64,000 nt of DNA from Lachnospiraceae bacterium AB2028 (GCA_000621425.1 KK211275.1:226523-290522), one strand, 5' to 3'; shown: positions 44,795 to 54,357, counted from the first letter of the stretch. Notes: generated by a model not told the origin, from the sequence alone. Program-made: numbers and translations.

Positions 44795-44862
44795 TGATTG
44801 GATTTGTTTGGAGCAGCCTTGGCTGTTTGCAGGGCTGTGCTTTTGACAGGAGAATTGCGACT

Positions 44863-45897
44863 ATGGATATGCAGATGGAGTTTATAAAGAAACTGCCTAC
44901 GCCGGAGGAATTAAAGAAAGAATATCCTATTCCGGAACAGGTGGCAGCGGTAAAGAAAGAGCGGGACGAACAGATCGCTGATATCTTTACAGGAAAGTCA
45001 GATAAGTTTTTGCTTATAATCGGTCCTTGTTCGGCTGATAATGAACCGGCTGTTCTTGACTATATGCAGCGTCTTAAGAAGGTTGCTGATGATGTCAAGG
45101 ATAAGATTTTTATAATCCCCAGAGTGTATACCAATAAGCCCCGTACTACAGGACTTGGCTACAAGGGCATGCTTCACCAGCCTAATCCGGAAGGAAACGA
45201 GGATATGCTGGCTGGTATAGTGGCAATCAGGGAGATGCACAGCAACATCGTAAAGGAGACTGGTTTTACCTGCGCGGAGGAAATGCTATATCCTTCAAAC
45301 CACAGGTATCTTTCGGATCTTTTATCCTATGTTGCCATAGGCGCCCGTTCTGTTGAGGATCAGGAGCACAGGCTGGTTTCCAGCGGGCTGGGAATACCGG
45401 CAGGCATGAAGAATCCTACCAGCGGTGATATAAGCGTAATGCTTAATTCGATCATTGCGGCACAGAACCCCCAGAGATTCCAGTACAGAGGGTGGGAAGT
45501 GCAGACCCCGGGAAATCCCCTGGCACATGCTATCTTAAGGGGATCCGTGGATAAATTTGGAAGAAGCCATCCGAATTACCACTATGAAGACCTTATCAAT
45601 CTTGCTGCGGCATATGCGGACAAAGATATTGCAAATCCTTCTGTCATTGTGGATACCAATCACGCAAATTCCGGCAAGCAGTATATGGAGCAGATAAGGA
45701 TAGCCAAGGATGTGCTTTACAGCGTAAGGCATTCCGATGATGTAAAGAAGATCGTAAAAGGACTTATGATCGAGAGTTATATCGAGGATGGTGCACAGAA
45801 GATAGGTGAAGGTGTATATGGCAAGTCCATAACAGATCCCTGTCTTGGCTGGGAAAAAACAGAGAGTCTTATTAGGCTTATAGCAGAGCTGCTGTAA
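44863..45897 (+). CDS. 3-deoxy-7-phosphoheptulonate synthase (AroF/G/H type)
   Basis: A 344-residue class I DAHP synthase, first step of aromatic amino acid synthesis, joining PEP and erythrose 4-phosphate. Family segments: GPCSADNEPAVLDY, KPRTTGLGYKGML and NPEGNEDMLAGI, and DTNHANSGKQ with a metal-binding His. Start set at ATG 44863 behind CAGGAGAA; 23 extra open codons precede it, but they cover the promoter region. No trp, tyr or phe attenuator peptide is evident. Confidence 0.94.
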   Translation: MDMQMEFIKKLPTPEELKKEYPIPEQVAAVKKERDEQIADIFTGKSDKFLLIIGPCSADNEPAVLDYMQRLKKVADDVKDKIFIIPRVYTNKPRTTGLGYKGMLHQPNPEGNEDMLAGIVAIREMHSNIVKETGFTCAEEMLYPSNHRYLSDLLSYVAIGARSVEDQEHRLVSSGLGIPAGMKNPTSGDISVMLNSIIAAQNPQRFQYRGWEVQTPGNPLAHAILRGSVDKFGRSHPNYHYEDLINLAAAYADKDIANPSVIVDTNHANSGKQYMEQIRIAKDVLYSVRHSDDVKKIVKGLMIESYIEDGAQKIGEGVYGKSITDPCLGWEKTESLIRLIAELL

Positions 45898-45943
45898 GTC
45901 TGTCAGGCATAAAAAAAGCAACAAAACAAGAGGGAGAAGAAAA

Positions 45944-46744
45944 ATGAGTGAAGAAGTAAAAGAGGAATTAAAGGAAGAAGTAAAGACAGAGGAAGCAAAG
46001 CCTGCCAAGGAGAAGAAACCTTTCTTAAGTGAAAATGCCATTGAGATAATCACGGTAATCCTGTTAGGTATTACCGCGCTGCTTACAGCTTGGGCAAGCT
46101 ATGTGGGATCCATCCATGGCGGAAACCAGGCTACAAACTATGCAAAGAGTAACAACATAGCCAGCGACGGTAACTCAAGATACAATGAGGCTGTTCAGAG
46201 AATGGCACAGGACCAGGAGATATGGAATCAGATATCCGAATATGAGGTGGCAATTCTTTATGCCGATTCAATAGGTGACGAGGATGCTCTTTCGGAAAAT
46301 GTATGGAAACTGCAGTGGCTTTGCTACGATAACCTTACTGATGAGATGGCCGAGCTTATAGGATATGATTCTTATACGTTTGGTGATGGTGATGGTGACA
46401 TAGATGACATACTCAACTGGCTCAATGATGAAAGCGGCAAGGCTATCACATCACCTTTTGTGAATGAGGAATTCGTAAATTCATACTTTGAGGATTCATT
46501 CAATGTTTTAGCTGAATCTGAAGAAGTGTTGGCACAGGGCCAGGAGGATAATGCAAACGGTGATAAGTTCTCACTTGTTACTGTAATATACAGCGTTGTA
46601 CTGTTCCTGCTTGGTATCGTAGGTGTGTTCAAGAACAGGACCAATAAGGTGGTAGTACTGATAATAAGCGTAGTATGTCTGCTTATCGCATTCATATATA
46701 TGCTTACCATACCCCTTCCTACATCAGGCGGAATCTTCGGCTAA
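45944..46744 (+). CDS. Hypothetical three-helix membrane protein (DUF4337-like)
   Basis: A 266-residue protein. A Lys/Glu-rich cytoplasmic tail (1-27) precedes helix 1 (about 32-52). A 150-residue acidic domain follows, then two adjacent helices (about 205-222 and 229-250). It recalls DUF4337-type proteins by its layout, but I cannot confirm this. RBS GAGGGAGAAG. A strong hairpin follows the stop. Confidence 0.6.
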   Translation: MSEEVKEELKEEVKTEEAKPAKEKKPFLSENAIEIITVILLGITALLTAWASYVGSIHGGNQATNYAKSNNIASDGNSRYNEAVQRMAQDQEIWNQISEYEVAILYADSIGDEDALSENVWKLQWLCYDNLTDEMAELIGYDSYTFGDGDGDIDDILNWLNDESGKAITSPFVNEEFVNSYFEDSFNVLAESEEVLAQGQEDNANGDKFSLVTVIYSVVLFLLGIVGVFKNRTNKVVVLIISVVCLLIAFIYMLTIPLPTSGGIFG

Positions 46745-46793
46745 AGAGCGATATAAGCTGCTGGCATGATGTGACATTATGAAAAAATTGACG

Positions 46794-46830
46794 GGGCAGA
46801 TTACAGGACTGAAACTGTGATCTGCCCTGT
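46794..46830 (+). terminator. Terminator after the three-helix protein gene
   Basis: GGGCAGATTACAG region (46794-46806) pairs with CTGTGATCTGCCC (46815-46827) with one G-U pair; a short T-rich tail follows. Confidence 0.75.
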
Positions 46831-46839
46831 TTGCATTAA

Positions 46840-46891
46840 ATTAAAGCGCGTTTAATGATATAATTTAATAAGTTTTCTGCATTGGGGGGGG
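46840..46891 (+). promoter_or_regulatory. Extended -10 promoter, dyad operator and G8 tract before an esterase
   Basis: ATTAAA-GCGCG-TTTAAT (46840-46856) is an inverted repeat that runs into TGATATAAT (46856-46864), an extended -10 box. The leader then contains eight G (46884-46891), which also serves as the ribosome site for ATG 46899. Confidence 0.55.
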
Positions 46892-46898
46892 AATAAAA

Positions 46899-47732
46899 AT
46901 GAACGATTATATGCGCGAGAGCCTGAGTTATTTCGGACTGTATTACAGGATGTTTCAGGTGAAGAAGCGTTTTGCACCTAAGCAGGTCAGTTACGGCAGG
47001 AACAAGGACCAGTATTTCCTTTATTATGAACCGGACAGAGTCATAAGCGATAAAGTCATCATCTGGGTTCATGGCGGAGGCTGGAATGCCGGTACCCCGA
47101 GGTTTTTTGATTATGTCGGACAGTGCATAGCCGGAGAGGGGTACAGAATGGTATCCATAGGCTACAGGCTGTCACCGAAATATAAATATCCCTGCCAGAT
47201 AAAGGATGTCTGCAGGGGCTTTAATGCGGCTGTTAAATACCTGAAAAGCAGAAATATCGATACATCAAAGCTTGTTGTAGCCGGACCGTCGGCAGGGGCG
47301 CATTTAACATCCCTTATGTGCTATTCAAAAAAGATCCGGGAGAAGTGCAATGTTGATATTTCAGGGATCATCGGATATATTGGTTCAGGCGGACCGTACA
47401 GCTTCAGAAGTGATCAGGGCCTTACCCTAAGCCTTCTGCTGGACCAGCTTTTTAAGAAGGGGTATGACAGGCGTAAAGGCGAGCCTTTGGTACTGATGTC
47501 CGAAAACCATATTCCTATGCTTTTAATTCAGAGCAGGCATGACGGGCTGATAGAGTATGCCTGTGCCGAGGATTTTGCAAGAAAGGCAAAGAGCGTGGGA
47601 AACAGTTGCGAACTGTACAGCGTAGTTGATAAAAAGAATACTCATTCCTGGTACACCGCAGGCATGTTCTTAGAGAGCAGAAAAGAAAACAAGGGACTGG
47701 ATAAGTTTTTCTCGTGGATAGAGGAATTATAA
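46899..47732 (+). CDS. Alpha/beta hydrolase, esterase/lipase (HSL/BD-FAE-like)
   Basis: A 277-residue cytoplasmic esterase. The oxyanion motif is WVHGGGWNAG, the nucleophile is Ser in GPSAGAHLTS, an Asp follows in SRHDGLIEY, and the catalytic His lies in NTHSWYTAG. It belongs with the carboxylesterases that often deacylate sugars or small esters. The next gene, also an alpha/beta hydrolase, starts 3 bp later. Confidence 0.85.
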   Translation: MNDYMRESLSYFGLYYRMFQVKKRFAPKQVSYGRNKDQYFLYYEPDRVISDKVIIWVHGGGWNAGTPRFFDYVGQCIAGEGYRMVSIGYRLSPKYKYPCQIKDVCRGFNAAVKYLKSRNIDTSKLVVAGPSAGAHLTSLMCYSKKIREKCNVDISGIIGYIGSGGPYSFRSDQGLTLSLLLDQLFKKGYDRRKGEPLVLMSENHIPMLLIQSRHDGLIEYACAEDFARKAKSVGNSCELYSVVDKKNTHSWYTAGMFLESRKENKGLDKFFSWIEEL

Positions 47733-47734
47733 AA

Positions 47735-48361
47735 ATGGAATCGGAAGCATATACATTTGGCAATCCGGATTCAGGCTCGGTGCTGATACAGATGGTGGAT
47801 GGGCACAGTCTTAAGGATATTGAGTCTGAAATAGCAGAAATAAGGAAGCTTACTGATAAGGATTTCTGCCTGATCTGTCTTAAGGTACGGAATTGGAATG
47901 ATGATCTTTCACCCTGGCAGGCCCCGCCGGTATTCGGCAAAGACGGATTTAGAGGGGCGGCAGAAGAAACACTGGAGCGCGTCTTACAGTGCACCGGTGA
48001 TAAAAGCAAAAGTTATTATATAGGCGGATATTCCCTGGCAGGGCTGTTTGCTCTGTGGTCAGTTTATCAGACTGATATATTCAAAGCTGTGGCAGCTGCA
48101 TCTCCGTCAGTATGGTTTCCGGGATTTACAGATTATATGAAGGAACATGAAATTAAAACTGAATCTGTTTACTTAAGCTTGGGTGACAGGGAAGAAAAGG
48201 CAAAAAATCCTGTAATGGCATCCGTCGGTGACAGGATAGGGGAAACAGAAACGTTATTAAGGGACAGGGGGATAAATACGGTCCTTGAATGGAATCCCGG
48301 CAATCATTTTACTGATGCCGGCCTGCGGACTGCGAAGGCCTTTGCGTGGGTGCTGAAGTGA
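47735..48361 (+). CDS. Alpha/beta hydrolase (putative esterase)
   Basis: A 208-residue hydrolase. The nucleophile elbow is GGYSLAGLFALW, followed by AAASPSVWFPGF and a catalytic His in NPGNHFTDAG; the fold is that of the esterase-D/Fes-like group. Start set at ATG 47735 behind GAGGAATT. Its stop overlaps the ATG of the phosphatase gene (TGATG). Confidence 0.78.
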   Translation: MESEAYTFGNPDSGSVLIQMVDGHSLKDIESEIAEIRKLTDKDFCLICLKVRNWNDDLSPWQAPPVFGKDGFRGAAEETLERVLQCTGDKSKSYYIGGYSLAGLFALWSVYQTDIFKAVAAASPSVWFPGFTDYMKEHEIKTESVYLSLGDREEKAKNPVMASVGDRIGETETLLRDRGINTVLEWNPGNHFTDAGLRTAKAFAWVLK

Positions 48362-48933
48362 TGGGGTCATTATTACAGTCAACATTGAATACAAGAGCTC
48401 TGCCTACAGTCGGCATGAGGTATGTCAGAAGCGATTTCCCGGGGAAACTTTCCGTTGAGGAAGTACGGTGGCTTAGGGAAAATAACATCACGACTATAGT
48501 CGACCTGCGTGAAGAGAGTGAATTTACGGGCAGGCCCTGCAGACTTGAAACGGAGAAAGGCTTCAACTATTATCATTTGCCTGTAACCGGTGGTGGCGGG
48601 GCACCGAGTACGCCGGAAACTGTAGCAGATTCATATATCTGTATGATAGATGCGCAGATGAAAAAGATCATTGATGTGATAATGAATGCAGACAGCAATG
48701 TGATGTATTTCTGCAACGCGGGAAAGGACCGTACCGGTGTGGTTTCAGCGATCATACTTAAGGAACTGGGGTACAGCGACCAGGTGATAATAGATGACTA
48801 TATGGAGACAAAGGACAATCTGCTGGAGTTCCTTATCTCATATGTCGGGGATCATCCGGAAGTGGATATTAATGTCATTATTCCGAAAGAAGAAAACATC
48901 AGAAAGGTTTTGGAATACATAAATGAGAAATGA
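48361..48933 (+). CDS. Tyrosine/dual-specificity protein phosphatase
   Basis: A 190-residue phosphatase of the bacterial Y-phosphatase-3 (TpbA/IphP-like) family. The C-x5-R loop is CNAGKDRTG and the early VDLREESEF segment supplies an Asp. Substrates of the family include phosphotyrosine and phosphoinositides. Start ATG 48361 overlaps the preceding stop; the next gene overlaps its end by 11 bp. Confidence 0.85.
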   Translation: MGSLLQSTLNTRALPTVGMRYVRSDFPGKLSVEEVRWLRENNITTIVDLREESEFTGRPCRLETEKGFNYYHLPVTGGGGAPSTPETVADSYICMIDAQMKKIIDVIMNADSNVMYFCNAGKDRTGVVSAIILKELGYSDQVIIDDYMETKDNLLEFLISYVGDHPEVDINVIIPKEENIRKVLEYINEK

Positions 48934-49561
48934 AAAGACCACACTTGGAAAAATAGTATTGATAATAGCATTGGTATATATTCTGACTGTTACAATTGAT
49001 ACCTTTGCCACACCGTTTTTCGTTTTCAGCGAGTACGCAGACATTATGCGGTCAAATTTACCTTACGGATTCCTGATGATGGTGACGATCGTTATGAGGT
49101 ATTTTGAACTGGCTGTAGCTCTTATATGGTTTGTACGCTTTTGGAGGAACAGTGATGCCGTCAGGATTCCGGCAGTGATCACGCTGGTTTATTGTGTCTG
49201 TCAGATTGGCCGTCAGATACTGAATTATCTGCTGATACATACCTACGAAAGTTTGTGGGAGGTTCTGAGATGCAACTGGACCTGGTTTCCCATCATTGCG
49301 GCATGGGTTTTTCTGGTAATAGGAACGAAGCAGCCGAACAGGATCATATTTTCTGTTATACGTGGGGTATCAGTTGTGATGCTTACAGTTATAAATTTCA
49401 GATCGCTGAAACTTTCGGTAAACGGAATGCTTACTGCTGATGACGTACTTACAAAGTTTGTACAGGCAAATATGGTTGCTTGCTTTATTTTAGACTGCAT
49501 TATATGGGTTCCGTTTATTATCTATATTGTTAAACCGAAACTGTTATTTAAATCTGAATAA
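48923..49561 (+). CDS. Hypothetical polytopic membrane protein
   Basis: A 212-residue protein with about six hydrophobic segments and little soluble sequence. No family recognised. It overlaps the phosphatase gene by 11 bp and precedes the cupin gene by 11 bp, so the six genes 46899-49911 look like one operon. Confidence 0.6.
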   Translation: MRNEKTTLGKIVLIIALVYILTVTIDTFATPFFVFSEYADIMRSNLPYGFLMMVTIVMRYFELAVALIWFVRFWRNSDAVRIPAVITLVYCVCQIGRQILNYLLIHTYESLWEVLRCNWTWFPIIAAWVFLVIGTKQPNRIIFSVIRGVSVVMLTVINFRSLKLSVNGMLTADDVLTKFVQANMVACFILDCIIWVPFIIYIVKPKLLFKSE

Positions 49562-49572
49562 AGGAGGCTGTT

Positions 49573-49911
49573 ATGCAGGATTTTCCGGAATTTATGAAAA
49601 GCTATATGAATCACATCGATGGCAGTCAGCAGAATACCCCTGATATTGACGGCTATTATTATGAGGGAAAAGACGGGAGCCAGATATGTTTCTGGACCTA
49701 TTTCTCAGACAGGGAATCAAAAGAGAATGTCCATGAGTTTGACGAGTATGTACTCTGCGTATCGGGTGAATATGTTGAGATATTTAATGGCGAGGAACAT
49801 ATACTGCATTCAGGAGAAGAATTACTGGTTCCTAAAGGTGTTCCGCATCATGGAAGAGTAAAAAAAGGAACAAGAACGATTCATGCATTCGGCGGGAAGA
49901 GAATAGTGTAG
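49573..49911 (+). CDS. Small cupin-fold protein
   Basis: A 112-residue single cupin. Metal ligands are arranged as HEFDEYVLCVSGEYVE and the second motif as PKGVPHHGRVKKG, with a trailing His (TIHAFGG). Such proteins bind metals, sugars or small effectors. No catalytic function can be set. Confidence 0.75.
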   Translation: MQDFPEFMKSYMNHIDGSQQNTPDIDGYYYEGKDGSQICFWTYFSDRESKENVHEFDEYVLCVSGEYVEIFNGEEHILHSGEELLVPKGVPHHGRVKKGTRTIHAFGGKRIV

Positions 49912-50005
49912 TCGTCCAAAAGGATGGATGTGTGGAATGGCCGACATGGAAAAAATCCTATATTTTTGTTAAAATATTCCAGTGGGAAGGGGGTTACATC
50001 GGAGA

Positions 50006-51460
50006 ATGAAAGAAAATTTTATTTCCCTTAAGATAAAACTGACCATCGGCGTCATTATGATCTGTATTATTACAGGTCTTGTTGCAATCCTTGCAGTGAA
50101 CAGAATAGCTTCGGATATTGTTGATAAGGAATACGAGGATAAAGCCGAGCAGATTGCCGAAGCGGTGGTAGCTTCCCTTGATAAGGATGAGATATGTTAT
50201 GTATCTGAAGCCGTTATGGAAATTTACGGTGACGGATCCGGTGTGGTTTCCAGTTCTGAATGGGGCTCTGATGAATGGAATTCGTATATGTCGAAATATT
50301 CGAGCATAGAAGAGCTTCCGGAATATCAGGATCTGATAAAGCAGCTTCGCGTATATCAGGACATATTTGAAGTGGACTGTATTTATGTCCTTGTCTACAG
50401 GCCTGAAGTCATGCATGCCATTTATGTAGTTGATGGGGATTATGTGGATGCATGTCCGCCGGGATGCGTGGATTCTTTTGATGACGGCATATGGCCCGAT
50501 GAAAATAATTCCATGATCCCTGCAACCATAACCAATGAGGATGTTTACGGCTGGCTGGTTACCACTGCTTATCCTGTAAAGTCTGAGGGCGAGGTTGTAC
50601 CTTTTATTGGTGTTGATATATCCATGAATGAGATTAAGACAAAGGAACGGGGATATGTCATAACTATCACGATAGTGATGCTATGCCTGACAATTCTTCT
50701 GCTTGCCATTACTTTATGGTATGTCAGCAAAAATGTCATAAAGCCTGTGATGGCACTTTCGGATACGGCAAAGAACTACTGTTCCGAGAATAATGATGTG
50801 ATACACCACGCTTTTGAAAAAATACAGATAAATACCCATGATGAAATCTCGCAGCTGCTTTCTTCCATGAAACAGATGGAAGCGGACATGAACCTGAACA
50901 TTAATAAGCTGATAGACACAAAGGTAGCACTGAAGGAGTCAGAGGAAATTGCGGGCAAGCTTCAGGCACTGGCGGTTAAAGATACACTGACCGGAATAAG
51001 GAACAAGACTGCTTATGACGGTGAAGTACAGCGGCTGGAGAATGAGCTTGCTGCGGGCTTTAAAGAATTCGGCCTTGCTATGGTTGACCTCAACTTTTTA
51101 AAGAAGACAAACGATACCTACGGCCACGAAAAGGGCAATCTTTCAATTATCCGGCTTTGTAAGCTTGTCTGTGTGACCTTTGACCATTCCCCGGTATTCC
51201 GTGTCGGCGGGGATGAGTTTGTGATAGTGCTGAAGAACAATGACTTGCGCGAAATAGACCGGCTTATAGATGAATTCAACAGCAAGTTGGAAGAAATGCA
51301 GAACGACAGCGAGCTGGAGCCCTGGGAAAAGATATCTGCCGCAATAGGATATGCCACATATGATGAGGCCACAGACAAGAATGTGGAAGATGTCTTCAGG
51401 AAAGCTGATAAAGCCATGTATGACCGGAAGGTTGCCATGAAAGCTCAAAGAAAAGATTGA
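50006..51460 (+). CDS. Membrane-bound diguanylate cyclase
   Basis: A 484-residue sensor enzyme. Helix 1 (about 10-32), an extracytoplasmic domain (about 33-210, dCache/PAS-like with conserved-looking Trp and Pro turns), helix 2 (about 215-238), a HAMP-like linker (KNVIKPVMALSDTAKNY), and GGDEF (about 330-484) with GGDEF intact and DLNFLKKTNDTYGHEKGN as the GTP loop. No RxxD I-site lies before GGDEF, so product inhibition is probably absent. An alternative start is at 49982. Confidence 0.9.
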   Translation: MKENFISLKIKLTIGVIMICIITGLVAILAVNRIASDIVDKEYEDKAEQIAEAVVASLDKDEICYVSEAVMEIYGDGSGVVSSSEWGSDEWNSYMSKYSSIEELPEYQDLIKQLRVYQDIFEVDCIYVLVYRPEVMHAIYVVDGDYVDACPPGCVDSFDDGIWPDENNSMIPATITNEDVYGWLVTTAYPVKSEGEVVPFIGVDISMNEIKTKERGYVITITIVMLCLTILLLAITLWYVSKNVIKPVMALSDTAKNYCSENNDVIHHAFEKIQINTHDEISQLLSSMKQMEADMNLNINKLIDTKVALKESEEIAGKLQALAVKDTLTGIRNKTAYDGEVQRLENELAAGFKEFGLAMVDLNFLKKTNDTYGHEKGNLSIIRLCKLVCVTFDHSPVFRVGGDEFVIVLKNNDLREIDRLIDEFNSKLEEMQNDSELEPWEKISAAIGYATYDEATDKNVEDVFRKADKAMYDRKVAMKAQRKD

Positions 51461-51464
51461 GAAC

Positions 51465-53258
51465 ATGTCTGTTGTTTGGGATAAATTAATAAAACGAAGC
51501 ACATCTATAGCAATCTTTCCGTGCTTGGTATCATTAGTATTAACCGCATACATTGTAAGCGGTATTTCATTAACCAATATGGTTTATGGAACAAGGACAG
51601 TTATTGTTGCTGTGGCTGTTACAGTGTTCTGGTTATGTATTTTTGCCATAGATCAGAGACGGATTTATAAAAATCCAAATGCTGATTTTTGCATAAAGGC
51701 TCCTGCTGTTTTAATGCTTTTGGCAGGAATGTTTATAGGCTTATATGTTTCTTCAGCAGTATGGGGGAAAGGGTATTTATCCTTAGCACCCTTAGAGAAA
51801 ATTGATAATGGAACTCAGCATTTGGATTCCCTGTTTCATGGAGCTGTTGCAGAAAGCTACAAACATTTTCCTTATGCATCAACGCTGCTAAATGATGAAA
51901 GTTATCTGAAATATCACACATTCAGTCATATGCTAATGGGCTGTGTTTCAAGAATTATGGGGATGCCTACGCTTGTGGCATACTGCTTTTTCTTTCCATC
52001 CATTTTTATTCCTTTATATTTGTTAGCAATTCTTGTGGCCATTCTTTCTGCAAGGGACTATTTTACCGATGAGCGTGAGATTAGTTTTCCGGACATAATG
52101 GTTGTTATTCTGTTTATTGCAGGGGGGATTTCTGCTTCTGTTTTAAACCGCTATGGTGTCTGGAAAACAAGCTATATTTTAAGCGAGTCATTTTTGATAG
52201 CGAATTCTTTGGCTTTTTTCGGCTATGCTTTAATTTTTAAGATGTTAAAGTCGTTGGGGAGCAGGAAGAATACTGGAATACTTCTGCTGATTGCAATTCC
52301 ATTTCTTATTTTCATAATTACATGGTCTAAGATATCTGTTGGATTTCTTTTTACGCTTTCAGTTGTTTATTATATATTTCGCACTAAGACGAAGGAACGG
52401 AGATTCTGGATTATCAATCTGATATATCTTGTAGTGTTCATGGCAGCATTTTATTTGTTTAATGGGTCAGGTATCAATTCAGATGACGGAATGCTTTCAA
52501 AATTTAAGTGGATGGCATTGGGAGAAAAATGTTCAGGCCGCCTTGGTATATGGGGACATTACCTGCTTTTGCTTTTTCTGCCGGTAATTTTCGTTTTATT
52601 AGATATTGTAAAGAATAAGCACAAAACTGTTTGGACAGAGGCTGTAATTCTTATTTGTATAATGGCTTTTATGCCGGGACTTTTTATTGAAATAGATGGT
52701 GGTAGTGCAGTATATTTTTCATATTTTGTTGAAATCCCTGCGATGGTTCTGCTATGCGGAAATAATTATCTGAATTTTAAAAAGTGTACGAAAGGAATTT
52801 TAAAATATACAATATGCGCAGTATGCTTTTGCTGGTGCATTTTTTTTGCGTATACAAATAAGGCAGATGATCCGCTGTCAGTTATAACGGATGAACATGC
52901 AACTGATTTAAGCAGTTTATTGCTTGAAATCAGGGGGATTGTTGACAAAGAGCCGGAAAGATATACAGTTTATATTGATGAAGATTCGGTGGTTGATCAG
53001 GTTTTTGATGATGCAAGGCAGGCATGCTATGTCTTTCCTGCTATGTCAGGCATTGGCGTTATTAATGCATCATACTGCCGGGACGGTATCTGTTACTCAT
53101 ATCGGGGCGAGATTGAAGAAAACAGATATTTTATGAATCAGACAGATAATGATAAGCAAATGTCATTAGATGATGCCCTGCTTAAAGCGAAAGGGATGGG
53201 GAAGAAGGGCATAGTCCATATTACGGATTCAGGTTATGAGATTATCGATATAGAATAA
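51465..53258 (+). CDS. Large polytopic membrane protein, possible GT-C glycosyltransferase
   Basis: A 597-residue protein with about 11 or 12 hydrophobic helices and an extracytoplasmic C-terminal part (about 470-597). The first large loop contains DNGTQHLDSLFHGAVAES, shown here in part as HLDSLFHGAVAES; acidic-His loops of this kind after helix 1-3 are typical of GT-C fold transferases. Family not firmly recognised. The gene is much richer in A+T than its neighbours (frequent TTT, ATT, AAA, TTA), which suggests recent acquisition. It begins 4 bp after the cyclase gene. Confidence 0.65.
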   Translation: MSVVWDKLIKRSTSIAIFPCLVSLVLTAYIVSGISLTNMVYGTRTVIVAVAVTVFWLCIFAIDQRRIYKNPNADFCIKAPAVLMLLAGMFIGLYVSSAVWGKGYLSLAPLEKIDNGTQHLDSLFHGAVAESYKHFPYASTLLNDESYLKYHTFSHMLMGCVSRIMGMPTLVAYCFFFPSIFIPLYLLAILVAILSARDYFTDEREISFPDIMVVILFIAGGISASVLNRYGVWKTSYILSESFLIANSLAFFGYALIFKMLKSLGSRKNTGILLLIAIPFLIFIITWSKISVGFLFTLSVVYYIFRTKTKERRFWIINLIYLVVFMAAFYLFNGSGINSDDGMLSKFKWMALGEKCSGRLGIWGHYLLLLFLPVIFVLLDIVKNKHKTVWTEAVILICIMAFMPGLFIEIDGGSAVYFSYFVEIPAMVLLCGNNYLNFKKCTKGILKYTICAVCFCWCIFFAYTNKADDPLSVITDEHATDLSSLLLEIRGIVDKEPERYTVYIDEDSVVDQVFDDARQACYVFPAMSGIGVINASYCRDGICYSYRGEIEENRYFMNQTDNDKQMSLDDALLKAKGMGKKGIVHITDSGYEIIDIE

Positions 53259-53316
53259 TATGGATTGGAATCAGAAAGGTTTCGTTATATTTGATAAAAA
53301 TTTTTTAAAAATAGTA

Positions 53317-53347
53317 TTGACTCTCACATTATGGTAGGGATTAAGGT
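53317..53347 (+). promoter_or_regulatory. MerR-type promoter with 19-bp spacer
   Basis: TTGACT (53317-53322), 19 bp, TAAGGT (53342-53347). The spacer holds CTCACATTATGGTAGGG, a weak dyad like those bound by MerR activators. It directly precedes the merR-type gene, so autoregulation is likely. Confidence 0.7.
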
Positions 53348-53387
53348 AGTAGTGAGCTCAAAAAAGACATCCATGGAGGTTGGATAA

Positions 53388-54191
53388 ATGCTTAAAATAG
53401 GAGATTTTTCAAAATTATCCAGAGTAAGTATCAGGATGCTTCGCCACTACGATGATATCGGCTTACTGAAGCCGGCAGAAATTGATGATCTTACCGGTTA
53501 CAGGTACTATCACGAGGAACAGTTATTCACTGTCGCAAGGATCACTGCACTTAAGGACATGGGCTTTGCCCTGGCGGATATTACGCGTATCCTTGAAATC
53601 TATGACGATAAGGAAAAGCTCGATGTTTTTCTGACTGCAAGACAGAATGAATTAACCGAGCAGGCGAAAGAAACGGAGTATAAGCTGATGCTTCTGGATA
53701 CAGCCCGAAAGAGGCTTAGAAAGGAGCAAAACATGAGTTTTGATGTTAATGTAAAAACAATACCGGAAAGGTATGCAGCCACTGTACATATGATAGTTCC
53801 CCGTTATGAGGATGAGGGATTAGCCTGGAGCATGATGGGAGAATGCAGGGATAAGCTGGTTCCCGCAGACCCATGCTATGCGGTAGCAGAATTCCTTGAC
53901 GGTGAGTACAAAGAGGAAAATGTAGAGATAGTTGTTTCAATGGCTGTGAAGGGAAAATATGAGGATACAGAGCACGTGAAATTCAAGACCATTCCCGCAG
54001 TCAAGGTTGCAAGCTGTATCATCAAGGGAAGTTATGACCAGATGGGTGATGCTTATGCAACTCTCGTTGCGTGGATCAAGGAAAACGGATACAAGATGAA
54101 TGGGCCTATGTTCAATATTTATCATGTAAGCCCTGCACAGACACAGAATCCGGAAGAGTATGTAACGGAAGCCTGCTTTCCGGTTGAGTAA
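53388..54191 (+). CDS. MerR-family regulator with GyrI-like effector domain
   Basis: A 267-residue activator of the BmrR type. The winged helix (1-70) reads IGDFSKLSRVSIRMLRHYD and is followed by a long dimer helix (about 75-118) and a GyrI-like ligand domain (about 120-267). It would sense small hydrophobic cations or drugs and twist the overlong spacer of its target promoter. No transporter follows; a strong terminator closes the gene, so its only visible target is its own promoter. Confidence 0.92.
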   Translation: MLKIGDFSKLSRVSIRMLRHYDDIGLLKPAEIDDLTGYRYYHEEQLFTVARITALKDMGFALADITRILEIYDDKEKLDVFLTARQNELTEQAKETEYKLMLLDTARKRLRKEQNMSFDVNVKTIPERYAATVHMIVPRYEDEGLAWSMMGECRDKLVPADPCYAVAEFLDGEYKEENVEIVVSMAVKGKYEDTEHVKFKTIPAVKVASCIIKGSYDQMGDAYATLVAWIKENGYKMNGPMFNIYHVSPAQTQNPEEYVTEACFPVE

Positions 54192-54201
54192 TAATGATTG
54201 T

Positions 54202-54242
54202 AAGGCACTTGAGAGTAATGATACTCTCAGGTGCCTTTTTCA
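54202..54242 (+). terminator. Strong terminator after the MerR gene
   Basis: AAGGCACTTGAGAGTA pairs with TACTCTCAGGTGCCTT over 16 bp (one T-G) with an ATGA loop and a T tract. Confidence 0.95.
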
Positions 54243-54357
54243 GTTGTCTGAATACTGATGTCTTTTGTGTTTGCTGATTTTATTGTATTATGTCTAAATG
54301 GATATTAATACAGAGATTATTCAAATGCAGCATTGTTAAGGAGGGGAAAACAAAAAC

